From: an uncultured Oscillospiraceae bacterium
GTDB taxonomy: Bacteria > Bacillota > Clostridia > Oscillospirales > Oscillospiraceae
Length of the DNA: 41,080 bases
Reading direction: 5' to 3'
NCBI GenBank assembly: GCA_944385705.1
Contig: CALWYF010000019.1
Location: forward strand, 1 to 41,080
Shown here: piece after piece, positions 32,510-40,764 of the stretch
Layout: each line of letters starts with the position of its first letter
How positions within the stretch are numbered: position 1 is the first letter of the stretch
Program-made: the position numbers and the translations under genes
The notes under the pieces: model-generated
The model's database searches: none
What the model saw: only the letters and a program-made list of their open reading frames with translations
What the model was told of the DNA's origin: nothing

Positions 32510-32754
32510 AGGGACTGGAGGCATGAAAAAATTTTTGAGCAGCCAAAGCCCCTTAGAAAAAACAGCCGGTTTTAAGGTATTGATTTTTAGCAATATATAC
32601 AATCAAACCGGCGTATAAGAGCTATTTGCAATCAAAAAATGTGAATGTACACAAAAAGCAATAATTGACTGGACAAATAGGGAGGATGTACCTTATCGGC
32701 AGAGGTCCGGTTGAAAACAACAGGAAAAACAAAATGAACATTTGGAGGTAAAAA

Positions 32755-33834
32755 ATGGCGAAAATCAGAAAAACCCTTGCAATGCTGTTGGCTCTGGCAA
32801 TAATGGTTGCCTGCCTTGCAGGATGCGGCAGCAGCGAAAGTGAAGAACCGGCGGCAAGCCAGGAATCCCCTGCCAGCGAAACAGCCGCGGAGGAAGAACC
32901 CTCCGGCGAAGTACTGGTACTTAAATACGGGCACAACCAGACGGAGGACGCACCTTTCCACGCCGGAGCCGTAAAACTGGCGGAGCTGGTGGACGAGTAC
33001 TCCAACGGTACAATGAGAGTAGATGTATACAGCAACGCCCAGCTGGGCGATGAGACGGAGCTCCTGGAGGGCTGCATGACCGGCACTATAGATATGTGCG
33101 GCTTCTCCCTGGGCAGTCTGGCCTCGGTGGATAAGGCTTTCAATGTCTTCCTTATCCCCTTCCTATTTGAAAACTATGAGCAGGTGGATGCTGTGCTCCG
33201 GGACGGCGAGACCGGCAAATACTTGTCCGAGCTGCTGCTCAATTACAATGTGCGCTGCCTCAGCTGGTCCGAATCCGGCTTCCGGCACACCCTCAACAGC
33301 AAGCATGAGGTGGCCGTGCCCGAGGATCTGGCCGGACTTAAGTACCGCTGCCCCGGCTGGGCAATCTTTATGGACGTGGTGAATTCCTGGGGCGCCAATG
33401 CGGTATCCATGCCCTTCAGCGAAGTTTACATGGCTGCCCAGCAGGGTGTTATCGACGTGCAGGAGGGCGCTCTCTTTGCCTTTACCACCCAGGGTATGCA
33501 CGAGGTGCAGAAGTATCTGACTCTGGACGGACATATATACAACGGCGACCTGAAGATAGTCTCCGAGAGCACCTGGCAGAAGCTCACCCCCGAGCAGCAG
33601 GAGATCCTGGCCAAGGCAGCTTATGAGGCCGGAGAGTACCAGAGAGAGCTTATCCGCGACACCGAGCAGGACTATATAGACATTATGAAAGAGGCCGGAG
33701 TCACCGTCACTGAAGTCACCGACAAGACCCCCTGGATCGAATCCTGCGCCTATGTATATGACAAGTTCGCCGACGACATCGACGATACAGTAATGGAGCT
33801 TATCCGCAGCGATATAGCCAATATGGAAAAATAA
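32755..33834 (+). CDS. dctP: TRAP transporter solute-binding lipoprotein (DctP family)
   Basis: A 359-residue extracytoplasmic binding protein. The signal peptide ends in the lipobox LAGC with C24, followed by a Ser/Glu-rich linker. The DctP fold is shown by LKYGHNQTEDAPFHAGAVKLAELVDEYSNG, GDETELLEGCMTGTIDMCG and PEDLAGLKYRCPGWAIFMDVVNSWGANAVSMPFSEVYMA. The last of these holds the Arg that clamps a ligand carboxylate in most family members (R in LKYRCP). This suggests an organic acid or sugar acid as ligand. TTTGGAGGT precedes the ATG. It is the first gene of a TRAP operon, followed by dctQ and dctM. Confidence 0.9.
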   Translation: MAKIRKTLAMLLALAIMVACLAGCGSSESEEPAASQESPASETAAEEEPSGEVLVLKYGHNQTEDAPFHAGAVKLAELVDEYSNGTMRVDVYSNAQLGDETELLEGCMTGTIDMCGFSLGSLASVDKAFNVFLIPFLFENYEQVDAVLRDGETGKYLSELLLNYNVRCLSWSESGFRHTLNSKHEVAVPEDLAGLKYRCPGWAIFMDVVNSWGANAVSMPFSEVYMAAQQGVIDVQEGALFAFTTQGMHEVQKYLTLDGHIYNGDLKIVSESTWQKLTPEQQEILAKAAYEAGEYQRELIRDTEQDYIDIMKEAGVTVTEVTDKTPWIESCAYVYDKFADDIDDTVMELIRSDIANMEK

Positions 33835-33848
33835 AGCAAACAAAGCAT

Positions 33849-33891
33849 CCGCCCCTCTCCAATGCGGCGAAGCCAAGGGGCAGAGGGGCGG
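33849..33891 (+). promoter_or_regulatory. Intercistronic hairpin between dctP and dctQ
   Basis: CCGCCCCTCT pairs with AGAGGGGCGG across a 23-nt loop within the 84-nt gap. Such hairpins often stabilise or partly end the mRNA so that the binding protein is made in excess of the membrane subunits (inference). Confidence 0.55.
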
Positions 33892-33918
33892 GCGGCATCT
33901 CAGAAAGGAAGTGGATAA

Positions 33919-34392
33919 GTGCAGAAAATCTCAGACACTTTGGAAAAGCTGGTATCCCTGGTGGCCACAGCCATATTCCTGTCCATGCTGATACTGCTGT
34001 TCTTGCAGGTCATTTTGCGTTACGGCTTCAACTCAGGCTTTTCCTGGATTGAGGAATATTCGGATTTTTGCTTTGTTTGGCTGGCCCTGCTGGGTATCGC
34101 TCTGGGCGTCAAGAGAAATGCCCATCTGGCCTTGGATGCCCTGACGGACATGCTCCCAGGCAAGCTGAAGAGGCTGAGCAAGCTGATAAATGTGGTCCTG
34201 TGCCTGGTGTTTTATGCTCTGATGATGTATTCGGGAATTGCATACACCAAGGTGGGCGGTATGCTCACTTCGCCTATATTGCAGCTTAAATATTCATACA
34301 TGTATATCAGCATACCGGTAGTGTGCGGTATCTGCCTGATATTCCTTGTGGCCAGCCTAGTCACAGATAAAAAGGAGGGGAACAACACATGA
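33919..34392 (+). CDS. dctQ: TRAP transporter small membrane subunit
   Basis: A 157-residue membrane protein with four helices (LVSLVATAIFLSMLILLFLQ, EEYSDFCFVWLALLGIALGV, VVLCLVFYALMMYSG and ISIPVVCGICLIFLVASLV). The DctQ hallmark GFSWIEEYSDFCFVWLALLG is clear. The start is GTG 33919 behind AAAGGAAG. The stop overlaps the ATG of dctM (ATGA). It joins the binding protein and the large subunit in Na+-coupled uptake. Confidence 0.9.
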   Translation: MQKISDTLEKLVSLVATAIFLSMLILLFLQVILRYGFNSGFSWIEEYSDFCFVWLALLGIALGVKRNAHLALDALTDMLPGKLKRLSKLINVVLCLVFYALMMYSGIAYTKVGGMLTSPILQLKYSYMYISIPVVCGICLIFLVASLVTDKKEGNNT

Positions 34393-35672
34393 TACTGCTC
34401 TTATTTGCGGTGTTCCTTCTGCTGATAATCGCAGGTCTTCCCATTGCCGTGGCCATAGGCCTTTCGGCCTTTACGGTGATTTTCGTGTCCGGGGATATAC
34501 AGCCGATGGTTATGGCCCAGGCCTTTACCAGGCAGGTAGGCTCTTTCTCTCTGGTGGCTATACCCTTTTTCATGCTGGCCGGCAGCATTATGGAGAAATC
34601 CGGGATCACTCAGAAGCTGGTCAACTTTGCCGATGCTGTGGTTGGCTGGATAACCGGCGGCATGGCTTATGTAGCCATTTTTGCAGGAATGCTCATGGGC
34701 GGCATCTCCGGCTCGGGACCGGCCGACACGGCTGCCCTGGGCGGCATACTCATTCCCAGCATGGTGAAAGCGGGATACCCGAAGGCATATTCCTCCGCAG
34801 TCATTGCAGCCTCCGGTTCCATAGGAGCCATAATTCCACCCAGCATCACCATGGTGGTCCTGGCAGGAGTCCTGAGCCAGTCTGTGGGCAGTATGCTCAT
34901 GGCCGGTCTGGTACCCGGGGTGCTCATAGGCCTGCTGCTTATGATCTGCTCCGGCGTTATTTGCCACACCAAAAAATATGCCATCAACGACAAGACCCAG
35001 TTCAGCTGGGCAAAGCTGTGGAAGACTTTCCTGGACGCCATACTGGCTCTGCTCGCCCCAACGATAATAGTGGTGGGCATCATGGGCGGCATCTTTACCG
35101 CCACGGAGGCCAGCGTGGTAGTGAGCGTTTACACCCTGGTGGTGGGAATGTTCATTTATAGGACTGTGCGTGTAAAAGACCTTAAAGAAATATTTTCCAG
35201 CGCCATAATCAGCTCTGCCACTGTGTTGATAATAATCGGCATCTGCTCCGGCTTCAGCTGGATACTTACATACTATAACTTCCCCAACATGGTTTCCCAG
35301 CTGCTTATGAGCATCAGCACCAACAAGCTGGTTATCGTCCTGCTGGTCAACATAGTGTTCCTCATTGGGGGCATGTTTATGGAGGGGCTTGCTCTGATCC
35401 TTATGTTCGTGCCGATTTTTGCCCCGATCATGACGGCTGTGGGAGTGTCTCCCATGGTGTTCGGCACGATGATACTTATAAATGTGGTCATCGGCACCCT
35501 CACCCCGCCGGTAGGCGTTTGCCTTTTCGTCTCATCCTCCATAAGCGGTGAAAAGGTTGTACGCATAGGCAAGGCTTCCATACCCTTTATCCTGTGCATG
35601 GTAGCGGTGATGTTCCTCGTAGTGCTGTTTCCGGAGCTGGCCACGTTCGTGCCCTCGATGATAGAGGGATAA
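34389..35672 (+). CDS. dctM: TRAP transporter large permease subunit
   Basis: A 427-residue membrane protein with the DctM pattern: GLPIAVAIGLSAFTVIFVSG, AIPFFMLAGSIMEKSGITQK, GGISGSGPADTAALGGILIP, GYPKAYSSAVIAASGSIGAI with IPPS, and FMEGLALILMFVPIFAPI. The last segment, VVIGTLTPPVGVCLFVSSSI, is also typical. About eleven to twelve helices are expected. It is the channel of the Na+-driven importer, starts within the dctQ stop, and is followed after 62 nt by the regulator gene. Confidence 0.93.
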   Translation: MILLLFAVFLLLIIAGLPIAVAIGLSAFTVIFVSGDIQPMVMAQAFTRQVGSFSLVAIPFFMLAGSIMEKSGITQKLVNFADAVVGWITGGMAYVAIFAGMLMGGISGSGPADTAALGGILIPSMVKAGYPKAYSSAVIAASGSIGAIIPPSITMVVLAGVLSQSVGSMLMAGLVPGVLIGLLLMICSGVICHTKKYAINDKTQFSWAKLWKTFLDAILALLAPTIIVVGIMGGIFTATEASVVVSVYTLVVGMFIYRTVRVKDLKEIFSSAIISSATVLIIIGICSGFSWILTYYNFPNMVSQLLMSISTNKLVIVLLVNIVFLIGGMFMEGLALILMFVPIFAPIMTAVGVSPMVFGTMILINVVIGTLTPPVGVCLFVSSSISGEKVVRIGKASIPFILCMVAVMFLVVLFPELATFVPSMIEG

Positions 35673-35694
35673 GTATTTTCTTTCCGGCCGTGAA

Positions 35695-35709
35695 GATATA
35701 TAATATATC
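35695..35709. promoter_or_regulatory. Palindrome with embedded -10 box before the regulator gene
   Basis: GATATATAATATATC is a perfect 7+1+7 palindrome containing TATAAT (35699-35704). No good -35 box is seen. It could be an internal promoter or operator for the AraC-type regulator gene. Confidence 0.4.
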
Positions 35710-35734
35710 CTGTAACAAAATTCAGGAGGGCAAG

Positions 35735-38023
35735 ATGAAGAACTCTGGCTGGAAAAGAAGTGCAAGAAAGAAAATATTTTGGCTCATAATGCCCATCAAC
35801 GGAGTGATACTGGTGGTGTTGGGGCTGCTCTGGGTTTTCAGCAGCAGGGACTACATCACTGCCAATGTGCTCACCTCTCACAGACTTGCCCTCGCCGCTA
35901 TGCGTCAGACCTCCGATGTGATTCTGGAGGATTTTGATCAGACCATTGACACCATAACCCAGGATGAAGATGTCATCAACCTTGCAGCTACCCCGGATCT
36001 GAAAGACTATTCGAGAAACCGCCGGGTCATTCTTCTCCTTAATTCCATGGCAGAACAGGGCTATAAAACCGGTATATCCATTTACATTCCCTGGATCGAG
36101 TCGGTGTTCTCCAGCGATATGAATATCTATCCTATCTCGGAGAGCGGCATGGAGAGTGTGGTGAATGACTACCGTCAGGAGCGCCGGATGCTGAACGCCT
36201 ATGGCAACGGGCTCTACGAAAAGTCCAGGATAATGCTTGCCGAGGGGGGCAAGACCTACGTTATCAGGGATTTTCCCAGATACGACAGTGTCATGTACAC
36301 CGTTGCAGTGGAGATAGACCTGAGGACGATGATGGAGGACATGATAAGCAAGGCCGTAAGTGAAAACGAGACTGTGCTTATCGCCGACTCCAGAGGTATA
36401 GTACTGATGAGTTCAGACCACGCCAAGGTGGGGGAGGAGTATGACCTGAAAACGCTGGAGCGGGGTCTGGAGGAACAGTATGTCCAAACCAGCAAGGGCG
36501 AGCTCTTTGTTGAGAAATCCACCTACAGCGGCCTGTTTTTTATCATACAGTCCAGCGACAGCATGGAGAGCTGGTATCAGAGAACTATGACCACCAGCTT
36601 TATACTGCTGCTGTTTATGGCTGCCCTCCAGTTTGTCTGCGCAGGGATGGCTGCCACCCTGGTTTTCCGCCCCATTGAGAAGCTGGTGAACATGGTGCTC
36701 AACTCCCGTTCCAGCTCCATCAGCGAGCTGGAGGAAAACGGGATGCAGCTTGGCTATCTCAACGCCGTATCCAAGCAGCTCATCGAGCATCAGTCAACTA
36801 CCGGCAAGGCAGTTTCAATGCTCAGCCAGATGCTTATAAGCAGGCTGGTTCTGGCCGCTTATGCCAACGAAGAGATGCAGGACGGAGAGCTGGAAGAAAT
36901 AAAGGGCTTTCTGGGGATAGCCGGAAAGACCCCGAAGAAATACGGCCTGCTGCTGGTTCGCATTACCGGCGGAGACACCACATTCCTAAGCCGGGAGCAG
37001 GACGGCGTACTGCTGGAGCTAAGTATACGCAGCATAGTTGAAAACGAGCTCTCAGGCAGAGACTTTGACTTTTACTATGTGAATGCAGACAAGAACACCT
37101 CCCTGGTGATCTTTGCAGAAACGACTCAAGCGGACAGTGAAGACGATGTGGACGAGGCTGCAAGAAGCATAAGAGAGAGCCTGGATGAGGCCTTTACCGG
37201 GAAAATCATCCTTATCTACGAGAGGACAGACTATTCTGTTGAAGAGCTGGGCCCGGCGGTGAAAAGACTGAAAATAGCTGCCAGCTCTCAGGCACACGGA
37301 ATGGGCGAAAAACGGGAGGGCTTTGAAAACCAGGAACAGTCCAACAAGTTGATGGAAAATCTCCAGGGTATGCAGAACCGCATTTATACGGCCCTGTTTT
37401 CCACCTTGAATAAGCGCGACACCAGTGTCGTCAGGGCGCTGCTGGCAGACATAAACCGCAGCAGTCAAATGGCAAAGACTGAAGTACGCATGGCGATGTA
37501 TATCTTTGCCCAGGCCATGGAGGACTATGCCGCAAAGGAAAAGCCCGGTGAAAAGGCCGGGGCCCTGCTGGTCAGGGAGGGCAAAAAGCTGGAGAGCATG
37601 CTGGACGAGGGCTGCAAAATCCAGGCGGTGCTATGCCGGGCCGAGCTGGCTGCCGACACGGCAGTGCGGCTTATCACGGTGGAGGCCGTATCCGGGCAGA
37701 GCCGGACTATGTCTGCCGCTCTGGAATATATAGATACCCACTATGCCCAAAAGGATTTCAGCCTTAGCAGCACTGCCGAGAGCATAGGCTGCAGTTCCGG
37801 GCATCTGAGCCGCAGATTCAAAGAGAGTATGGGCCAGGGCTTTGTGAACTACCTTAACAGATACAAAATTGAGAGAGCCAAATACCTGCTTCTGGACACG
37901 GAGCTGCCTGTAAGCGAAATATCTGAACAGGTTGGCTTTACCACCCAGCAGCACTTTATGAGAACCTTCAAACTCATAAGCGGCTATACCCCCGGCTCAT
38001 TCAGACTCAACTTTAAACAATAG
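35735..38023 (+). CDS. Membrane-anchored AraC-family sensor-regulator
   Basis: A 762-residue protein with a membrane helix near residues 14-36 (IFWLIMPINGVILVVLGLLW). An extracytoplasmic sensor region (about 37-284) follows, similar in layout to a double Cache domain. A second helix lies at about 288-310 (SFILLLFMAALQFVCAGMAA), then a long cytoplasmic part. Residues 662-762 are an AraC double helix-turn-helix: ALEYIDTHYAQKDFSLSSTA, CSSGHLSRRFKESMGQGFVN and VSEISEQVGFTTQQHFMRTF. This one-component transmembrane layout occurs in clostridial and paenibacillar sugar loci. ATG 35735 follows AGGAGGG. It lies inside the catabolic operon and probably senses the imported compound outside the cell and activates this locus (inference). 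Confidence 0.85.
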   Translation: MKNSGWKRSARKKIFWLIMPINGVILVVLGLLWVFSSRDYITANVLTSHRLALAAMRQTSDVILEDFDQTIDTITQDEDVINLAATPDLKDYSRNRRVILLLNSMAEQGYKTGISIYIPWIESVFSSDMNIYPISESGMESVVNDYRQERRMLNAYGNGLYEKSRIMLAEGGKTYVIRDFPRYDSVMYTVAVEIDLRTMMEDMISKAVSENETVLIADSRGIVLMSSDHAKVGEEYDLKTLERGLEEQYVQTSKGELFVEKSTYSGLFFIIQSSDSMESWYQRTMTTSFILLLFMAALQFVCAGMAATLVFRPIEKLVNMVLNSRSSSISELEENGMQLGYLNAVSKQLIEHQSTTGKAVSMLSQMLISRLVLAAYANEEMQDGELEEIKGFLGIAGKTPKKYGLLLVRITGGDTTFLSREQDGVLLELSIRSIVENELSGRDFDFYYVNADKNTSLVIFAETTQADSEDDVDEAARSIRESLDEAFTGKIILIYERTDYSVEELGPAVKRLKIAASSQAHGMGEKREGFENQEQSNKLMENLQGMQNRIYTALFSTLNKRDTSVVRALLADINRSSQMAKTEVRMAMYIFAQAMEDYAAKEKPGEKAGALLVREGKKLESMLDEGCKIQAVLCRAELAADTAVRLITVEAVSGQSRTMSAALEYIDTHYAQKDFSLSSTAESIGCSSGHLSRRFKESMGQGFVNYLNRYKIERAKYLLLDTELPVSEISEQVGFTTQQHFMRTFKLISGYTPGSFRLNFKQ

Positions 38024-38033
38024 CCGGTCTGCC

Positions 38034-38060
38034 CTGCTGCCGGTTCTAAACCGGCAGCAG
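38034..38060 (+). promoter_or_regulatory. Intercistronic hairpin before the TIM-barrel gene
   Basis: CTGCTGCCGGTT pairs with AACCGGCAGCAG around CTA (12 bp). No T tract follows, so it is more likely a processing or stability element than a full terminator. Confidence 0.5.
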
Positions 38061-38081
38061 GCAGCGGCAGAAAGGAAAAAT

Positions 38082-38918
38082 ATGAAACTCGCTTATTCTA
38101 TTCCCAATCTTGACGAGCTGTCCCTTGAGGACCTGGACAGATACCTGGGTATCCTCAGCGCCATAGGCTATGACGGGGCGGAGACCTCCGTATGCTACGG
38201 CGACAAGGTGGACAGAGAGGCTGTAAAGAAACTGCTGGAGAAGCACAATATTAAATTATCCGGCCTGCGCTCCGGCGCCATATACGACAAGGCCGGCCTC
38301 CGCTTTACCAGCCCGGACCCTGAGATCCGCCGGAAAGCGGTGGATACGCTCAAAAAGCTCATTGATCTGGCCGGATTTTTCGGCTGCGATATCCTGCTGG
38401 GGCGTATACAGGGACTGCTGGAGCCGGGAGAGGACCTGGCTCAGGCAAAGAAATACATTGTTGACTGCCTGAGAGAGAGCTCCGAGTATGCGGGCAAATA
38501 CGGGATATATATCCACTATGAGCCTATCAACCGTTTTGAGATGAACTACAACCACACCACAAAGGAAATGATAGAGTTTACAAAGTACATCAATTCCGGT
38601 ATCAATCATGAAGTACGGCTGCTTATGGATGTTTTCCATATGATGCTGGAGGACTTCAGTATTCCCGGAGCCTTTGTCCGCAGCCGTGAGCTCATAGGCC
38701 ATGTCCACTTTGCCGACAGCACCAGAGACCAGACCAGAGGCGTACCCGGCTCCGGTGTAATGAATTTCAAGGAATATATAGATGTTTTGGACGCTATGGG
38801 CTATAACGGATGGATAGCAATGGAAGTTGGTCTTCAGGACCCTGATTACGAATGGGGAGCAAAGACATCCTTCAATTACATAAGCACACTTATTGAGCTG
38901 TGTAAAAGAGCTCAGTAA
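38082..38918 (+). CDS. Xylose-isomerase-like TIM-barrel sugar isomerase/epimerase
   Basis: A 278-residue AP_endonuc_2 superfamily enzyme. Likely divalent-metal ligands are E147 (HYEPINRFE), D183 (LLMDVFHM), H209 (GHVHFAD) and E248 (AMEVGL), the usual Glu-Asp-His-Glu set of sugar epimerases and hydroxypyruvate-isomerase-type enzymes. H186 and R in the DSTRDQTRG loop may contact the substrate. It should interconvert a ketose with an aldose or with its epimer. AAAGGA precedes the ATG. It lies between the regulator and the lyase in the same direction. The exact substrate cannot be named. Confidence 0.85.
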   Translation: MKLAYSIPNLDELSLEDLDRYLGILSAIGYDGAETSVCYGDKVDREAVKKLLEKHNIKLSGLRSGAIYDKAGLRFTSPDPEIRRKAVDTLKKLIDLAGFFGCDILLGRIQGLLEPGEDLAQAKKYIVDCLRESSEYAGKYGIYIHYEPINRFEMNYNHTTKEMIEFTKYINSGINHEVRLLMDVFHMMLEDFSIPGAFVRSRELIGHVHFADSTRDQTRGVPGSGVMNFKEYIDVLDAMGYNGWIAMEVGLQDPDYEWGAKTSFNYISTLIELCKRAQ

Positions 38919-38955
38919 CTGATATTTTTCGCCTGATGCGAAGGAGGAAATTAAT

Positions 38956-39864
38956 ATGGACATGAAGAAAAATGCCAGACTCAGAGAGCTGATAGCCCAG
39001 CCGGGGATAGTAGTAGCCCCGGGCTGCCATGACGGCCTGACTGCCAGGCTGATACAGAAAAACGGCTTCCAGGTGGCCTACATGGGCGGAAACGGGAGCA
39101 TGGCCAGCTACCTGGGAATCCCGGATATAGGCTTGAGCACGGCCACCGAGATGATTACCAGAGCCAGATACCTGGCAGACATACTGGACATACCTCTCAT
39201 CTGTGATGCCGATACAGGCTATGGAGATGTGAGCAGCGTCTTCAGAACCGTGCGGGCTTATGAGGCTGCCGGAGTCAGCGGCATCCACCTGGAGGACCAG
39301 GTCATGCCCAAGAGATGCGGCGCAATGGAAGGGGTGCAGGTGGTCTCCACCGAAGAAATCTGCGCAAAGATCAGAGCCGCTCTGGACGCCCGACGGGACC
39401 CCAACTTCCTGATAATTGCCAGAACCGACTGCTTCAACACCATGGGCATTGAGGCCTCCATCCAGCGCTGCAAGGATTATTGGGATGCAGGCGCCGACGT
39501 GCTCATGCCGGAAAACTTCGTCACCAGAGAGGACGTGGAGAGAGTTGCCCGGGAGCTGACTGCTTATCGCTCCCCCAACCGGCCCGGAACACCGGTGGTG
39601 CTCTATGATGTCTGTGAGTTTACTGAAGGCCAGATATTCAGCGACAAGGAGCTGGAGGAGATGGGGTATAAGATAGTCATTCACCCGTTGGCCTCCATAC
39701 TGCATGAGGCATACACAATGAACAGATTCTATCGTGAGTACAAGGAGAAGGGAAGTACGATGGACCTTTTCCACGAGGGAATTTTTGAGGACCGCAGGGT
39801 ATACCAGGACATCCTGGGTTATTCTGAGGCAATGGCAATCAGAGAAAAATACAGCGGCAAATAA
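38956..39864 (+). CDS. Isocitrate lyase / PEP mutase superfamily lyase with altered KRCGH motif
   Basis: A 302-residue protein similar to 2-methylisocitrate lyase, dimethylmalate lyase and oxaloacetate hydrolases. The Mg2+-binding DADTGYGD lies at D84-D91, the GIHLEDQ strand follows, and the catalytic cysteine is C121 in MPKRCGAMEG. In lyases of the family the motif is K-[KR]-C-G-H; here His is replaced by Ala (A123). LIIARTDC and the ending of the barrel are normal. It should cleave or otherwise react at the C-C bond of an alpha-hydroxy or alpha-oxo acid. AAGGAGG precedes the ATG. It is the last gene of the TRAP-regulator-isomerase unit, followed by a terminator. Confidence 0.85.
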   Translation: MDMKKNARLRELIAQPGIVVAPGCHDGLTARLIQKNGFQVAYMGGNGSMASYLGIPDIGLSTATEMITRARYLADILDIPLICDADTGYGDVSSVFRTVRAYEAAGVSGIHLEDQVMPKRCGAMEGVQVVSTEEICAKIRAALDARRDPNFLIIARTDCFNTMGIEASIQRCKDYWDAGADVLMPENFVTREDVERVARELTAYRSPNRPGTPVVLYDVCEFTEGQIFSDKELEEMGYKIVIHPLASILHEAYTMNRFYREYKEKGSTMDLFHEGIFEDRRVYQDILGYSEAMAIREKYSGK

Positions 39865-39876
39865 TAAAGGCGATAT

Positions 39877-39920
39877 GGCCGGGACATTATATATTTGTCC
39901 CGGCCTGGCTTTGCTTGCTT
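39877..39920 (+). terminator. Terminator of the TRAP/lyase operon
   Basis: GGCCGGGACA pairs with TGTCCCGGCC around a 9-nt AT loop and is followed by the T-rich GGCTTTGCTTGCTT. Confidence 0.7.
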
Positions 39921-40057
39921 TAGAAAGATGCCGGTATAGCCGGAAGCCTTGATACATGGGATTATAATAAACCGCTTTGCCGGATGGGGGATTATGGCAC
40001 CTTTCCCGGGCTTTATAGATAGCTGTGTTCCCGGCCTCCCAGTATCTAAATTATGTG

Positions 40058-40086
40058 TTGACAACACAAACGAGATGTGATAATAT
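40058..40086 (+). promoter_or_regulatory. Promoter of the tRNA gene
   Basis: TTGACA (40058-40063) and TAATAT (40081-40086) with a 17-bp spacer; the tRNA begins 20 nt after the -10 box. Confidence 0.8.
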
Positions 40087-40105
40087 AATCAAGTCAGGAA
40101 AATAT

Positions 40106-40181
<76 letters not shown>

Positions 40182-40223
40182 CTGAAGCAAACGCCCATCC
40201 AAAAGGATGGGCGTTTGCTTCAG
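40182..40223 (+). terminator. 19-bp perfect hairpin after the tRNA
   Basis: CTGAAGCAAACGCCCATCC pairs perfectly with its complement around AAAA. There is no T tract behind it, so ending of transcription here is likely but not certain. Confidence 0.6.
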
Positions 40224-40413
40224 CCATTTGTAGGCGAAGATTAGAGCAGTTGTCCATCAGGTTATGAGGCCGACGAGCGTGGCTCGTTGGGGTTTGCCCG
40301 CCGCCGCTGCCGGGGGCAGAAGAAGGCGGCGGGCAAATACCGCAGCGGTCGAAAAAATCGAGGGAAGCGTAAGCCTGAAGATTTTTTCGGGCACCGCAAG
40401 GCGGCGCGAAGCG
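40224..40413. repeat. Inverted-repeat nest between the two tRNA 3'-half copies
   Basis: It contains TTTGCCCGCCGCC (40293-40305) paired with 40325-40337, with CTGCC/GGCAG nested inside. ACCGC/GCGGT (40339-40349) and CGAAAAAATC (40350-40359) paired with GATTTTTTCG (40380-40389) follow. At 40260-40278 lies an inverted copy of the tRNA segment GCTCGTCGGGCTCATAACC with one mismatch. No protein gene is convincing. Confidence 0.7.
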
Positions 40414-40455
40414 ATAACCCGGAGGTCGTTGGTTCAAATCCTTCCCCCGCAACCA
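40414..40455 (+). repeat. 42-bp direct repeat, copy 2 (tRNA-Met 3'-half remnant)
   Basis: An exact copy of 40140-40181 including CCA, without the 5' half of a tRNA. It resembles the att duplication left when an element integrates at a tRNA 3' end, but no integrase lies between the copies. Confidence 0.85.
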
Positions 40456-40495
40456 AAAATCGACAAGTGCCGTCAGGTGCTTGTCGATTTTCATT
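40456..40495 (+). terminator. Terminator after the tRNA remnant
   Basis: AAAATCGACAAG pairs with CTTGTCGATTTT around a 12-nt loop and is followed by CATTTATT. Confidence 0.7.
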
Positions 40496-40764
40496 TATTC
40501 ACTCACTTTGTAAAATCGATTTTTGGAAGTGAAGAACGGGGAGGGAATAGTAAAGAGTTGGAAGCAGGGCTGGGGCGGATGTCAGAGCTGGTGAGAAACT
40601 TTATTGCCAAGGTGTGCAGTATGGAGCCGGAGAGAAAGAACAGGTACAAACCACGAAGCCCCGATAAGGTACAATAAGTTTCGCAAAAATAAAGAGACAT
40701 GGTTTGCAGAACTCTGGTAGAATGAAGTCGCGACACAGCATTCTGTGAAAGGAGCCTGTAAACC
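40496..40764. other. Intergenic stretch containing the presumed IS256 left end
   Basis: No gene is recognised. A 32-residue open frame (40579-40677, MSELVRNFIAKVCSMEPERK...) has no good ribosome-binding site. The element's left terminal repeat probably lies near 40667-40705 (GGTACAATAAGTTTCGCA region), but without the right end it cannot be defined. Confidence 0.35.

Larger units (their letters stand above)
32257..32754. other. Divergent intergenic region, xylB to dctP
   Basis: About 500 bp with a clear minus-strand promoter for xylB and one or two weaker plus-strand candidates. It has one 31-codon open frame (32523-32618, MKKFLSSQSPLEKTAGFKVL...) with AAGGG 9 nt upstream. No catabolite-repression (cre) match was recognised. 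Confidence 0.5.

Noticed and set aside
32686-32751. A 21-residue frame ending at the dctP Shine-Dalgarno
   Set aside because: Its presumed ribosome-binding site touches the ATG and leaves no spacing.
40264-40677. A 137-codon plus-strand frame across the tRNA remnant
   Set aside because: It reads through the hairpin nest and the duplicated tRNA half, which cannot be coding; composition is random.
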